A stretch of DNA of 38,274 nucleotides from Clostridia bacterium. GTDB taxonomy: Bacteria; Bacillota; Clostridia; Oscillospirales; CAG-272. The stretch is taken from contig JAFTKJ010000045.1 in assembly GCA_017453305.1 (NCBI GenBank), positions 1 to 38,274 of the forward strand, written 5' to 3'. Positions 7,280 to 15,275 of the stretch are shown in pieces; the first letter of the stretch is position 1, and every line of letters starts with the position of its first letter. The position numbers and the translations under genes are program-made. The notes beneath the pieces were generated by a model, which ran no database searches, was not told where the DNA came from, and saw only the letters and a program-made list of their open reading frames with translations.

Positions 7280-9127
7280 ATGAATTCATCTGTTCCCAAC
7301 AAAAAAGGCGGTATCTCGGTTGAGACCGCACACATCTTTCCCGTAATCAAAAAGTGGCTCTATTCCGAAAAGGACATCTTTTTGCGCGAGATCGTTTCCA
7401 ACGCTTGCGACGCCATTACAAAGCTCAAGCGCCTTGCCTCCCTCGGTCAGTACGACGGCGGCGACGAGACCTATCGCGTGGACGTTGTGCTTGACAAGGA
7501 CGCAAAGACCCTGACCGTTTCCGACAACGGTATTGGCATGACTGCCGACGAATTGGACCGCTACATTTGCCAGATCGCTCTGTCCGGCGCTTTGGAATTC
7601 GTTGAAAAATACGAGGGCGACAACAAGAACAACGGCATCATCGGTCACTTTGGTCTCGGCTTCTACTCCTCCTTTATGGTCAGCGACCGCGTGGAGGTAA
7701 TCACCAAGTCCTATACCGACACGCCTGCCGTATATTGGGACTGCAACACCGACGGCGAATACGAGAGTGCCGCAGGCGAAAGAGACGCACACGGTACCAC
7801 CGTGATCATGCATATTTCCGATGAGGAAGCAGCTTACCTTGAAAAAGCAAAGATCGAGGACATTCTTGACAGATACTGCGCCTTTATGCCCGTAGAGATC
7901 TACTTCTCCGTAGAGGACGACGAAAAAGACCCCAAGGCGGAGGACGGCAAGGAGCCCGAGGTTCCCAAGCCCATCAACGATACCACCCCTCTGTGGCTCA
8001 AGAATCCCTCCGATTGCACCGACGAGGAATACAAGGAATTTTACCGCAAGGTCTTTCACGATTACCGCGAGCCCTTGTTCTGGATCCACGTCAATGCGGA
8101 TTATCCGCTCAACTTCCGCGGCATTCTCTACTTCCCTCGCCTTGCAAACGAATATGAATCGATCGAGGGGCAGGTCAAGCTGTATTACAACCAGGTATTT
8201 GTTGCCGACAACATCAAGGAGGTCATTCCCGAGTATCTTCTGATGCTCAAGGGCGTTTTGGATTGCCCCGAGCTCCCCTTGAACGTATCTCGCAGTTATC
8301 TGCAAAACAACACCTACGTTTCCAAGGTCTCCGCACACATCGTCAAAAAGGTGGCGGACAAGCTCAACAGTCTGTGCAACGTTTCCCGCGAGGAGTACGA
8401 AAAGGTTTGGAACGACATCCGCGCCTTTGTGGAGTACGCCTGCATGCGCGACCGCAAGTTCTACGATCGCGTAAAGGACTCCCTTTTGATGGAGCTGACC
8501 GACGGCACTTATACCACGACTGCCGACTATTTGGAAAAGGCAAAGGAAAAGCACGAAAACACCGTGTACTACACATCCGACAAAGCCGCGCAGGCACAGT
8601 ATATCTCTATGTTTGCGTCGCAGGAGATCTCCATTGCCGTGTACGACAAGCAGTTGGATGCACAGTTCCTTTCTATGCTGGAGTCTTATGATTCCAACGT
8701 CAAATATCTCCGTATTGACGCGGATATTGCCGGTGCTTTGAAGAATGAGGGCGACACCACCGCCAACGAGGAGCTGGAAAAGCTCTTTAAAAAGGTTGCG
8801 GAAAACGAGCAGCTCAAGGTAGAGTTTGCAAGCCTGAAGGACGAGAGCGTCCCCGTGCTTCTGACCATCTCCGAGCAATCGCGTCGTATGGAGGAAATGA
8901 TGCGCATGTACGGTATGAGCGGCATGGGCGCGTATCCCTTGGAGGCGACGCTGACCGTCAACCTTGCCTCCTCGCTGATCCAAAAGCTGGACGGCATGGA
9001 GGACGCAAAAAAGGAGACGACCGCGGCATATTTGTACCGCCTGGCACTCCTTTCTCAAAGAAAACTGAACGCCGAGGAGCTGAAGGCATTCCTGCGTGAC
9101 AGCTACAACGTGCTGGAACTGCTCTGA
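7280..9127 (+). CDS. htpG: HSP90-family molecular chaperone HtpG
   Basis: An ATP-dependent cytosolic chaperone acting as a dimer. At 615 residues it is full length for bacterial HtpG. The N-terminal GHKL ATPase domain is clear: SEKDIFLREIVSNACDAITK, LTVSDNGIGMTADEL, and IIGHFGLGFYSSFMVSD, which holds the ATP lid glycines. The middle domain includes FRGILYFPR and LPLNVSRSYLQNN, and the C-terminal dimerisation region runs from about 500 to the end. GGAGG lies about 10 bases before the ATG, within the end of the AI-2E gene. The stop overlaps the next start (TGATG). Its place directly after two permeases is unusual but may be only operon packing. Confidence 0.97.
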   Translation: MNSSVPNKKGGISVETAHIFPVIKKWLYSEKDIFLREIVSNACDAITKLKRLASLGQYDGGDETYRVDVVLDKDAKTLTVSDNGIGMTADELDRYICQIALSGALEFVEKYEGDNKNNGIIGHFGLGFYSSFMVSDRVEVITKSYTDTPAVYWDCNTDGEYESAAGERDAHGTTVIMHISDEEAAYLEKAKIEDILDRYCAFMPVEIYFSVEDDEKDPKAEDGKEPEVPKPINDTTPLWLKNPSDCTDEEYKEFYRKVFHDYREPLFWIHVNADYPLNFRGILYFPRLANEYESIEGQVKLYYNQVFVADNIKEVIPEYLLMLKGVLDCPELPLNVSRSYLQNNTYVSKVSAHIVKKVADKLNSLCNVSREEYEKVWNDIRAFVEYACMRDRKFYDRVKDSLLMELTDGTYTTTADYLEKAKEKHENTVYYTSDKAAQAQYISMFASQEISIAVYDKQLDAQFLSMLESYDSNVKYLRIDADIAGALKNEGDTTANEELEKLFKKVAENEQLKVEFASLKDESVPVLLTISEQSRRMEEMMRMYGMSGMGAYPLEATLTVNLASSLIQKLDGMEDAKKETTAAYLYRLALLSQRKLNAEELKAFLRDSYNVLELL

Positions 9128-10080
9128 TGGATGATTTTCGCGTATATTCGCCGGAGGATATCATTGCCGCCAATTTGCGTGAGGCAGTTGGACGGTACGA
9201 TCGCTTTTGCGAGCAGGAGACCGCGCACCTACGTGAGCTTGCCATTGAGCTTGTCGGTGAAAACAGCCTGCAGGATCTGCTGACCCTCCTTCCCGATTAC
9301 CGTCCCCCCACGTTTGAAAACGGTAAGGACGTGATCGCCGAGAATGCGGACATTCTCAAGCACTCGCACAAGCTCCTCTACGCGCGACAACGCATTGTTT
9401 TGTGCACGGAGCTTTACCGCGAGCTTTCACGGCGTGCGCCGTTTCCCCCTACGCTCCTCTTTTCGGACTTTGAGGAGGTCTCGCCTTCTGCGTATCACCG
9501 CATCGTTTATCAGCGCAGTATTTATGCCGATGCGGCGTATCTGCGCTTCTCGCCCCTTCTTACCGACGCGCGCGCGGCTTACGCGCACAGCTTTCACGCG
9601 GCGTGCGAGGACGTTTACAACGGGCATTACGAGTTTTGCATTCTGCCGATCGAGAATGCCGTAGAGGGTCAGCTGATCAGCTTTTCGCGCCTGATCGCGC
9701 AGTATGATCTGAAGATCGCGGCATCCTGCGACGTGGTGGGCGCGGACAGCTCACGCAATACGCGTTTTGCGCTGTTGCACCGCAACCTGCTCCCAACGCT
9801 GGAGGCAAAGGATGCCGAGTGTGGTTTTTTCCGTTTTTCAATTCCTCACGACGCATCAACGGAGCTTTCCGACGTATTGATGGCGGCAAGCTTTTGCGGC
9901 TTGCGCCTGCACAGCGTCAACACCTTGCCCCCAAGCGATGGTGAGGCAAGCGTTTCACTCCAGCTCTCCTTTTACACCGACAAGGGACTTTTGCAGCCCT
10001 TCCTGCTCTTCCTTGCCATGGAGGTACCGCACTACACCCCCATTGGCATGTACCCACATCTACCCCAGAAAGGAAACTGA
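9127..10080 (+). CDS. Prephenate-dehydratase-like protein (divergent, function unknown)
   Basis: A 317-residue soluble protein. The middle resembles a prephenate dehydratase: YAHSFHAACEDVYNGHYEFC leads into ILPIENAVEGQL (about 172-183), matching the PIENS-type loop. TRFAL (212-216) matches the TRF motif that carries the catalytic Thr in PheA. The C-terminus (about 233-310) looks like a degraded ACT domain. The N-terminal 110 residues are helical and not clearly chorismate mutase. The N-terminal half of the dehydratase fold looks reduced. No aromatic biosynthesis gene is nearby. It is coupled to htpG by a TGATG overlap and precedes the TSCPD gene by 3 bases. It could be a weak enzyme, an amino acid sensor or a repurposed fold. 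Confidence 0.6.
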   Translation: MDDFRVYSPEDIIAANLREAVGRYDRFCEQETAHLRELAIELVGENSLQDLLTLLPDYRPPTFENGKDVIAENADILKHSHKLLYARQRIVLCTELYRELSRRAPFPPTLLFSDFEEVSPSAYHRIVYQRSIYADAAYLRFSPLLTDARAAYAHSFHAACEDVYNGHYEFCILPIENAVEGQLISFSRLIAQYDLKIAASCDVVGADSSRNTRFALLHRNLLPTLEAKDAECGFFRFSIPHDASTELSDVLMAASFCGLRLHSVNTLPPSDGEASVSLQLSFYTDKGLLQPFLLFLAMEVPHYTPIGMYPHLPQKGN

Positions 10081-10083
10081 ATC

Positions 10084-10338
10084 ATGGCTCAATTTACTTA
10101 CCAGACGCGCGGCGTTTGCTCCCGTTCCATCGATATTTCGGTGGAGGACGGCATCATCCGCGAGGTCGTATATCACGGCGGCTGCTCGGGAAATACCCAG
10201 GGCGTTGCCGCACTTGTCAAGGGTATGCGCGTGGAGGACGCCGTCGAGCGCCTCTCGGGCATTCGTTGCGGCTTTAAAAGCACCTCCTGCCCCGATCAGC
10301 TTGCAACCGCTCTGCGCGAATATCTTGCAAAGAACTGA
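10084..10338 (+). CDS. TSCPD domain protein (TIGR03905 family)
   Basis: A small soluble protein of 84 residues. It matches the TIGR03905 family in length and pattern: an N-terminal YQTRGVCSRSID, the central VYHGGCSGNTQGVAALVKG and the C-terminal IRCGFKSTSCPDQLATAL, which holds the TSCPD motif that names the domain. The same domain occurs at the C-terminus of some ribonucleotide reductases, where its cysteines may bind metal. The conserved Cys residues at about 12, 34, 62 and 69 suggest a metal or redox site here too. It starts 3 bases after the previous stop, with AGAAAGGAAAC inside the upstream gene as ribosome binding site. It is the last gene of the tight plus-strand run. Confidence 0.88.
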   Translation: MAQFTYQTRGVCSRSIDISVEDGIIREVVYHGGCSGNTQGVAALVKGMRVEDAVERLSGIRCGFKSTSCPDQLATALREYLAKN

Positions 10339-10405
10339 CATACCCTAACCTTGGCGGCAGAAACCGCTTCCCTATTCTTAACAAACACTATAACGGAGGA
10401 CGAAC

Positions 10406-12124
10406 ATGAAGCAATATTTGGAAAATTACAAGGCTTGGCTGAATGCCGATGCGCTCACAGAGGGAGAAAAGGAGGAGCTGCGCGCCATTGCAAACGACGA
10501 CGCGGAGATCGCTCTGCGCTTTTCCAACGGTCTTTCCTTTGGAACCGCCGGCTTGCGCGGCACGATGAAGACCGGTTGGAACGCGATGAACACCCACACT
10601 GTGGCTCACGCAACGCAAGGACTTGCAAACCTTATTTTGAAGGAAGGCAGAGCCAACGACGGCGTTGCGGTTGCATACGACTGCCGCATCAATTCCCGTC
10701 TGTTTGCCGAGACCGCCGCGTGCGTGCTTGCCGCTAACGAAATCAAGGTCTACCTCTTTGACGATCTGCGTCCCACGCCCGAGCTTTCCTTTGCTTTGCG
10801 TGAGTTGAACTGCGTAGCCGGCATCAACATCACCGCCTCCCACAACCCCAAGGAATACAACGGCTACAAGGCGTATTGGGAGGACGGCGCACAGCTGCCC
10901 CCCGAGCATGCCGACACCGTCTCCGAGGAGATCAACCGTCTTGATATCTTTGCCGACGTCAAAACTCTGGATTACAATGCCGGACTTGAGAGCGGTATCA
11001 TTACCCTCATCGGTGCCGAGATCGACGAAAAATACCTTGCAGAGGTGCAAAAGCAGGCGGTCAATCCCAACGCCGTAAAAGCGGTTGCAGACGAATTGAA
11101 GATCGTTTATACGCCTCTTCACGGAACGGGACATAAGCTGGTTCCCGAGATCATGAAGCGCGTAGGTCTCAAACACCTGTACACCGTTGAGGAGCAGATG
11201 GTCATTGACGGTCGCTTCCCCACCGTCAAAAAGCCCAACCCCGAATACTCCGAGGTCTTTACGCTCGGTATTGAGATCGCAAACAAGGTTGGCTCCGATC
11301 TTGTGGTAGCTACCGACCCCGATGCCGACCGCGTGGGCGTGATGACGCGTACCCCCGACGGCTCTTTTATGACCATTACCGGCAACCAGATGGGCGCGCT
11401 TTTGGTGGATTATATCATTACCGCTTACCGTGAGACCGGCACAATGCCTCAAAATCCCTACGTAGTCAAGAGCATTGTGACCAGCGAGCTCTCGGCAAAG
11501 ATCTGTGCCGCAAACGGCGTTAAGATGCACAACGTGCTCACCGGCTTTAAGTTTATCGGTGAGGTCATCAAAAACTATGAAAAAACAGGTGACGGCGCAT
11601 TCCTCTTTGGCTTTGAGGAAAGCTACGGTTATCTTAAGGGCACCTACGCAAGAGACAAGGATGCCGTGGTCGCCTCGATGCTCATTTGTGAAATGACGGC
11701 GTTCTACAAGGCAAAGGGTATGACACTCTCCGACGCCTTGAACGCACTTTGGGATAAATACGGCTTCTGCTACGAGGCAAACGTAGAGATCTACATGGAG
11801 GGCTTGGACGGCGTCGCTCGGATGGCAGCCCTGATGAACTCTTTGCGCGAAAATCCCCCTGCGGAGTTTGGCGGCGTAAAGGTTGCGCTCATCGGCGACT
11901 ACAAGGCAGGCACCTTTACCGAAAACGGCGAGGTACGCCCCACGGGACTCCCCTGCTCCAACGTACTTTACTATCGCCTTTGCAACGGTGACGTCATCGT
12001 TGCGCGTCCCTCCGGCACCGAGCCCAAGATCAAATATTACTATATGCTGGAAGCGTCCGATCGCACAAGTGCCGAGCAAAAGCTGAAAAGCTATCAAACG
12101 ACCCTTGACAGTCTTGCAAAATAA
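10406..12124 (+). CDS. Phospho-sugar mutase (phosphoglucomutase type)
   Basis: Interconverts hexose 1- and 6-phosphates through a phosphoserine enzyme, linking glycolysis with nucleotide-sugar and polysaccharide synthesis. All four family landmarks of the alpha-D-phosphohexomutases are visible: catalytic Ser in TASHNPKEYNGYK (Ser145), the metal-binding ATDPDADRVGV loop (around 300), the sugar-binding GFEESYGY, and the C-terminal phosphate-binding RPSGTEPKIKYY. The length of 572 residues fits the PgcA-like phosphoglucomutase/phosphomannomutase group of Firmicutes. CGGAGG precedes the ATG. It stands 67 bases after the TSCPD gene and may share its transcript. Whether glucose or mannose phosphate is preferred cannot be decided here. 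Confidence 0.94.
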   Translation: MKQYLENYKAWLNADALTEGEKEELRAIANDDAEIALRFSNGLSFGTAGLRGTMKTGWNAMNTHTVAHATQGLANLILKEGRANDGVAVAYDCRINSRLFAETAACVLAANEIKVYLFDDLRPTPELSFALRELNCVAGINITASHNPKEYNGYKAYWEDGAQLPPEHADTVSEEINRLDIFADVKTLDYNAGLESGIITLIGAEIDEKYLAEVQKQAVNPNAVKAVADELKIVYTPLHGTGHKLVPEIMKRVGLKHLYTVEEQMVIDGRFPTVKKPNPEYSEVFTLGIEIANKVGSDLVVATDPDADRVGVMTRTPDGSFMTITGNQMGALLVDYIITAYRETGTMPQNPYVVKSIVTSELSAKICAANGVKMHNVLTGFKFIGEVIKNYEKTGDGAFLFGFEESYGYLKGTYARDKDAVVASMLICEMTAFYKAKGMTLSDALNALWDKYGFCYEANVEIYMEGLDGVARMAALMNSLRENPPAEFGGVKVALIGDYKAGTFTENGEVRPTGLPCSNVLYYRLCNGDVIVARPSGTEPKIKYYYMLEASDRTSAEQKLKSYQTTLDSLAK

Positions 12125-12134
12125 TTTTTCTTCT

Positions 12135-12163
12135 CGGGTGGGTATTTTCAAAGTGCCCACCCG
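12135..12163 (+). terminator. Hairpin between the phosphohexomutase and mgtE
   Basis: CGGGTGGG (12135-12142) pairs with CCCACCCG (12156-12163) around a 13-base loop. No T-run follows, so it may be a weak terminator, a transcript-stabilising stem or a pausing site. The 66-base gap is far too short for an M-box or ykkC-type leader. Confidence 0.45.
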
Positions 12164-12190
12164 TAAACTACCTAAAAAGGAGGTCATTCT

Positions 12191-13588
12191 ATGTCTGAAA
12201 ATCTGAATTTGATCATCGACACGCTCACCGAGCTCTTGGAAAATAAAAAATACGCAGAATTCATGCAAGAGATCGACAAGCTCAACCCCATCGATGCGGC
12301 GGATTTCTTATCCCTGCTTCCCGAAAACAAAATCTCCCTTGCGTTTCGATTACTGAAAAAAGATATCGCCGCCGAGATCTTTGCGGAATTGGACTCCGAC
12401 CTCCAGGAAATGATCATTACGCGCCTCTCCGACAAGGAGATCAAAGACATGCTGGAAGAGCTTTACATTGACGACGCCGTGGACATGCTGGAAGAGATGC
12501 CTGCAAACGCGGTCAAGCGCGTCATGCGCAACGCCACCCCCGAGACGCGCGAGGAGATCAACCGCTTCCTCTCTTACCCCGAAAAGAGCGCGGGAAGCGT
12601 TATGACCAGCGAGTACATTGATTTGCATAAGTCCATGACTTGTGAGCAAGCAGTGGCGCGTATTCGACGCATCGGCTTGGATAAGGAAACGGTGTACGTG
12701 GCTTACGTCACCGATGAAAAGCGCATTCTGCAGGGTGTTGTAGCGTTGAAGCAATTGCTGTTTGCAAAGCCCGAGGACCTCATTGGCGACATTATGGACA
12801 CCAACGTGGTCTACGCACATACGCATGACGACCGTGAAACGGTTGCAAATATGATCTCACGTTACGACATGATCGCGCTCCCCATTGTGGACAAGGAGGA
12901 GCGATTGGTCGGTCTTGTAACGGTTGACGATGCTTTGGACGTTTTGGAAACCGAGGCAACAGAGGACATTGAAAAAATGGCGGCAATGCTGCCGAGTGAA
13001 AAGCCATACCTCAAAACCAGCGTATGGGAGGTATGGAAGCAACGTGTACCGTGGCTGATCCTTTTGATGATCACCGCCACCTTTACCGGTGCCATCATCA
13101 CGCATTACGAAGCGGCAATCGGCACGTACGCGATCCTGACGGCATTCCTTCCTATGCTGATGAACACGGGCGGAAATGCGGGCGGACAGACCTCCGTCAC
13201 CGTCATCCGCGGACTTTCCCTGGACGAAATTGCAATGGGCGACGTGCTCCGCGTGCTTTGGAAGGAGCTTCGCGTGGGCGTGCTTTGCGGTGTGACCCTT
13301 TCTGCCGCAACCTTTTTAAAGGTCATGGCGTTGGATTTCCGTTTTCAGGCAACCACCGTTTTGGAAAACGGCACGGTACAAAACAATCTGCTCATTGCCG
13401 CGGTCATTTGCGCTACGGTGTTCGGAGCGATCATTTTTGCAAAGCTGGTGGGAACGCTGTTGCCCATTGGTGCCAAACGAATCGGTCTTGACCCTGCCGT
13501 AATGGCAAGCCCCTTTATCACAACCATTGTTGACGCCGTTACGCTGATCATCTATTTCGCAGTCGCTTCCACGCTGTTGGGGATATAA
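12191..13588 (+). CDS. mgtE: Magnesium transporter MgtE
   Basis: A Mg2+-gated channel of the inner membrane. At 465 residues it has the standard layout. The N-terminal superhelical MgtE_N domain (about 15-130) is rich in repeats such as DAADFLSLLPE and DAVDMLEEMPA. Two CBS domains (about 135-262) include GLVTVDDALDVLETE. Five membrane helices follow (about 285-465), with the pore signature LPMLMNTGGNAGGQTSVTVIRG around helix 2. In characterised members the N and CBS domains sense cytosolic Mg2+ and close the pore. AAAAAGGAGG precedes the ATG. A 19-bp hairpin follows the stop, so the gene ends its transcription unit. Confidence 0.96.
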   Translation: MSENLNLIIDTLTELLENKKYAEFMQEIDKLNPIDAADFLSLLPENKISLAFRLLKKDIAAEIFAELDSDLQEMIITRLSDKEIKDMLEELYIDDAVDMLEEMPANAVKRVMRNATPETREEINRFLSYPEKSAGSVMTSEYIDLHKSMTCEQAVARIRRIGLDKETVYVAYVTDEKRILQGVVALKQLLFAKPEDLIGDIMDTNVVYAHTHDDRETVANMISRYDMIALPIVDKEERLVGLVTVDDALDVLETEATEDIEKMAAMLPSEKPYLKTSVWEVWKQRVPWLILLMITATFTGAIITHYEAAIGTYAILTAFLPMLMNTGGNAGGQTSVTVIRGLSLDEIAMGDVLRVLWKELRVGVLCGVTLSAATFLKVMALDFRFQATTVLENGTVQNNLLIAAVICATVFGAIIFAKLVGTLLPIGAKRIGLDPAVMASPFITTIVDAVTLIIYFAVASTLLGI

Positions 13589-13590
13589 TC

Positions 13591-13640
13591 AAAGAAGCAC
13601 TTGTAACAGTAAGATCCGCTGTTACAAGTGCTTCTTTGTT
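13591..13640. terminator. Bidirectional terminator between mgtE and the serine hydrolase
   Basis: A perfect 19-bp stem (13591-13609 with 13619-13637) and a 9-base loop lie between two convergent genes. A-rich and T-rich stem ends serve both directions. The stop codon of the minus gene falls at the right edge. Confidence 0.9.
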
Positions 13641-15111
13641 ATTCGGCTTTGGCGTTCAAAAGCCCGGTATATTCCCCTAAAAAATCCTCGGCGCATTTTT
13701 CCATGCGGACGGAGGCATGCTCCCCATCGCGGAAGCCGATGAGAATAGCAAGATTGCCAAAGTATTTATCGATGATCTGTACGCGAATGCGCAGCTTTTG
13801 CTCCTCGGGCCAATCGGCACTCACAGCACAATCGTACCTGTGTCCGGGCGCTTCCTTTGCTCCCACCATGTCCGAATATCCCGTTTGCGGGAACTTTTGG
13901 AACTCGTTGTAGCCCATGCCAAAGCGCAAAGCCTTGACACCTTGGGCGTTCTCGTAGTGGAACGTACCTGCGCCCTCCTCCAATTCCAAACGGAACCACT
14001 TGATGCCCATGGGATTGTGCTCGGCGTGCCAGGTCTTGCCCGTGATCTGTTGTGCAAATGCGGAATGGGTAGGACCGCGGAGGGCAAACAGCTTGCGCGA
14101 GGCGGTATAATCGCAAAGGCGTTTGTAAGCGTCTGCATCCTCGGGCAGAGGGTGCTCCCCGATGCGGTCGTAAATATAATCAAAGAAGGAGTAAATGATG
14201 GGGGCGTAGCGCATTTCGTTGCCTTGATTGTCGGAATTGATCACGAACACAAGGTCGTGTGTGGGATCACACACGGCTAACTGAATCCCCATGCCAAACA
14301 TGGCAAAGCAACCGTGCGGCAAGCCCCAGAATTGGTAGCCGTAGCCATAGCCGCTCGGATTTTCAAAGCCGTAATGGTTATTGCAGATCTTAGTGTCGGT
14401 CGCCTCGAGGATATACGCCTCGTTCAGGTAGCGCTTACCGTTCCAAGTACCGCCGTTGAGAACAAAGCGTGCAAACAGCATCAGATCCCGTGCGGTGCAC
14501 ATCACACCGGAATCTCCCCACGAATACTTTCCGGGCGCCATCAGGCAATAGGAATCCTCCGAAAAACCGATGTCACGCAAGACCTTATCCTTTAAATATT
14601 CCAAAAACGGCTTTCCCGTTACCTTTTCAACGATCGCGCCCAGCATATAAGAGCCAAAGCTATCGTAATCAAAGAGTGTATTGGGATATTTTTCGGTTTT
14701 CAGATCAAGATACACAGCACAACGGTCATCCTTGACCGCATCAAACCAATAGCACCCCTCAAAGCGTCCCGTTTCCATGCGCAGCATTTCGCGGATGGTG
14801 ACGCTTGACGCCTTTTCTGCAACACCGGGCGTGATGTATTCGCCAAAGTACTTTTCAAAGGGATCCTCCAAGGAGAGCAGCCCATCCTGCTCGCAAAATC
14901 CGATGGCTATGGAAACAAAGCTTTTAGACACCGAATACATACGATGCAAAAAATCCTTGTGGAAGGGCGCGTAGTAGGTTTCCGTAAAGACGTCGTCGCC
15001 GCGCGCGATGATCACGTCGTGCGTGGAGAGGCATCGCTCGTCCAATCTTTGATAAAACTTCAATACGTCGGCAGAAGAGATTCCAACCGATTCGGGTGTG
15101 CAAATATGCAT
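13639..15111 (-). CDS. Serine hydrolase of the beta-lactamase / penicillin-binding superfamily
   Basis: A 490-residue class C-like serine hydrolase. The nucleophile motif SVSK (Ser60, Lys63) follows HRMY. The second motif is in FDYDSFGSYMLG (Tyr149), and PHGCFAMFGMGIQ (about 265) matches the HxG-type third motif. The C-terminal ~130 residues form an extra domain of beta character. There is no signal peptide, so the protein appears cytoplasmic, which favours an esterase or peptidase over a cell-wall enzyme. The start at 15111 was chosen because AAAGGAGC precedes it and the conserved TPESVGIS follows; an upstream ATG lacks a site. It has its own consensus promoter. The substrate is unknown. Confidence 0.87.
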   Translation of the reverse strand: MHICTPESVGISSADVLKFYQRLDERCLSTHDVIIARGDDVFTETYYAPFHKDFLHRMYSVSKSFVSIAIGFCEQDGLLSLEDPFEKYFGEYITPGVAEKASSVTIREMLRMETGRFEGCYWFDAVKDDRCAVYLDLKTEKYPNTLFDYDSFGSYMLGAIVEKVTGKPFLEYLKDKVLRDIGFSEDSYCLMAPGKYSWGDSGVMCTARDLMLFARFVLNGGTWNGKRYLNEAYILEATDTKICNNHYGFENPSGYGYGYQFWGLPHGCFAMFGMGIQLAVCDPTHDLVFVINSDNQGNEMRYAPIIYSFFDYIYDRIGEHPLPEDADAYKRLCDYTASRKLFALRGPTHSAFAQQITGKTWHAEHNPMGIKWFRLELEEGAGTFHYENAQGVKALRFGMGYNEFQKFPQTGYSDMVGAKEAPGHRYDCAVSADWPEEQKLRIRVQIIDKYFGNLAILIGFRDGEHASVRMEKCAEDFLGEYTGLLNAKAE

Positions 15112-15139
15112 GGCAAAGCTCCTTTCATGGATTGAGGTC

Positions 15140-15168
15140 ATTATACCATGTTCCGCTTTGGTTGTCAA
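15140..15168 (-). promoter_or_regulatory. Consensus promoter for the serine hydrolase
   Basis: On the minus strand TTGACA (15168-15163), a 17-base spacer and TATAAT (15145-15140), both hexamers perfect, with TGG before the -10. Confidence 0.85.
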
Positions 15169-15205
15169 GTCAAATTTGGGCTTTCATTCTGTGATTTCTC
15201 AAAAT

Positions 15206-15237
15206 AAGCAATCGGCGAGCAGATCATCTGCTCGCCG
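15206..15237 (-). terminator. Terminator after the putP-like gene
   Basis: An 11-bp GC-rich stem, CGGCGAGCAGA (15213-15223) with its complement (15227-15237), and a 3-base loop, followed on the minus strand by TTGCTTATTTT. Confidence 0.8.
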
Positions 15238-15275
15238 AAGCGTATTTGGATTAAACTTTTATCTTTGGTAGCAAA

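Noticed and set aside
7286-9058. 590-residue open frame opposite htpG
   Set aside because: It is the antisense shadow of htpG; the plus strand has full HSP90 motifs, a ribosome binding site and operon context.
12125-12190. Mg2+ riboswitch upstream of mgtE
   Set aside because: The gap is 66 bases and holds one simple hairpin; the M-box needs well over 100 bases with conserved stems.
10388-12268. 626-residue open frame opposite the phosphohexomutase
   Set aside because: Antisense shadow; no start site, and it would run through the ribosome binding sites of two real genes.
13591-13637. Insertion sequence terminal inverted repeats
   Set aside because: The 19-bp arms are only 9 bases apart with no transposase; position between convergent genes fits a terminator.
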